Positions 63,781-64,000 of a DNA stretch of 64,000 nucleotides are shown one piece after another. Position 1 is the stretch's first letter. Every line of letters begins with the position of its first letter. The DNA lies in contig NZ_JXCA02000031.1 in the NCBI RefSeq assembly GCF_000828085.3, forward strand, positions 127,858-191,857, given 5' to 3'. Source of the stretch: Scytonema tolypothrichoides VB-61278 (lineage in GTDB: Bacteria; Cyanobacteriota; Cyanobacteriia; Cyanobacteriales; Nostocaceae). The notes below the pieces were generated by a model that saw only the letters and a list, made by a program, of their open reading frames with translations, had not been told where the DNA came from and did not search any database. Made by a program: the position numbers and the translations under genes.

Positions 63781-64000
63781 ACACGCACAGGACAACATCC
63801 CCCACGAGTACTCTTGAAGCACTCACAGATATCTGTGGTGGCGACATGCTCCCGGCGGTAATTCGAGAGTTATCGTGCTTATTGACCTAAAAACCCGCCG
63901 GGAGCATGCCCGATTCGTAGCGTTGCCGTTAGGCAATAGGAAGTCCTGTTTTGGAGAGGATTAATGTAGCGGGAGCACCCGGTGCAGGGGTGAAAGAATT
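63781..64000 (+). ncRNA. Structured non-coding segment, possible omega-RNA ahead of a TnpB/IscB-type gene
   Basis: The last 220 bases are GC-richer than their surroundings and have no open frame of note. They contain the palindrome CACAGATATCTGTG (63824-63837). They also contain a 14-bp perfect stem CATGCTCCCGGCGG/CCGCCGGGAGCATG (63845-63858 and 63895-63908) and the short hairpin GCACCCGGTGC near 63976. The window ends with AGGGGTGAAAGAATT, a good ribosome-binding site at proper distance for a start codon just outside. A structured leader before a gene fits an IscB omega-RNA, and an iscB remnant exists at 35971, but the link is inference. Confidence 0.4.

Overview
The window looks like chromosome from a filamentous, heterocyst-forming cyanobacterium. 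The evidence is frequent GCGATCGC (HIP1) octamers, the septal-junction genes fraC and fraD, an RpaA-type master response regulator, chlP, a devBCA-type exporter, two FG-GAP proteins, and many short tandemly repeated heptamers (STRRs) between genes. A rhodopsin gene carries the TSD motif of the cyanobacterial chloride pumps, whose founding member comes from Mastigocladopsis repens. Genus cannot be fixed from sequence alone.

Layout. 0-4 kb: repeat-rich spacer and two paralogous FG-GAP (calcium-loop) genes. 4-10.3 kb: murE and murJ (peptidoglycan), a DUF4168 gene, a GNAT, and relics of IS200/IS605-type elements. 10.3-27.5 kb: an accessory island of signalling/conflict-type genes: an AAA-like NTPase fused to a membrane segment and a PstS-like binding domain, a second AAA-membrane protein coupled to a CHAT-protease/NTPase gene, a decayed CHAT-partner gene, a TRADD-N-associated membrane protein, an orthocaspase-STAND-pentapeptide protein, a Trypco1-type protein, a ParG-like RHH protein and a Uma2 nuclease. 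A convergent pair of fluoride channel (crcB) genes sits inside it. 27.7-35.2 kb: chlP, a PEP-CTERM protein, rpaA, and a tandem duplication that produced two alpha/beta hydrolases, a truncated rpaA and a truncated tetR beside the intact tetR. 35.4-40 kb: a GNAT, the 3' end of an iscB gene, and a devBCA exporter behind a TetR-like operator. 40.5-48.4 kb: an AraC regulator, an S41 protease, a DUF1822 remnant, a cytosolic LivK-like receptor with an N-terminal HTH, hyuB with an in-frame STRR, and a kinase-like protein. 48.5-56 kb: secA, a diheme cytochrome c, a 35-residue membrane protein, a double-domain cobO, fraC-fraD. 56-64 kb: a pentapeptide protein, a truncated DUF981, an anion-pump rhodopsin, purN, an IS630-family insertion, a 260-bp palindromic element, three exported proteins, and at the right edge a structured non-coding segment ending in a ribosome-binding site.

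Working together. The housekeeping genes (murE, murJ, secA, chlP, purN, cobO, rpaA) are scattered singletons. The 10-27 kb island is the most distinctive part: CHAT/caspase protease domains, NTPases and exchangeable sensor modules lie together, and one two-gene cassette occurs twice with a conserved NTPase core and different C-terminal modules. Repeats have shaped the window strongly: STRRs touch or enter at least five reading frames, and several short inverted-repeat elements lie at gene ends. No rRNA, tRNA or CRISPR array was seen.
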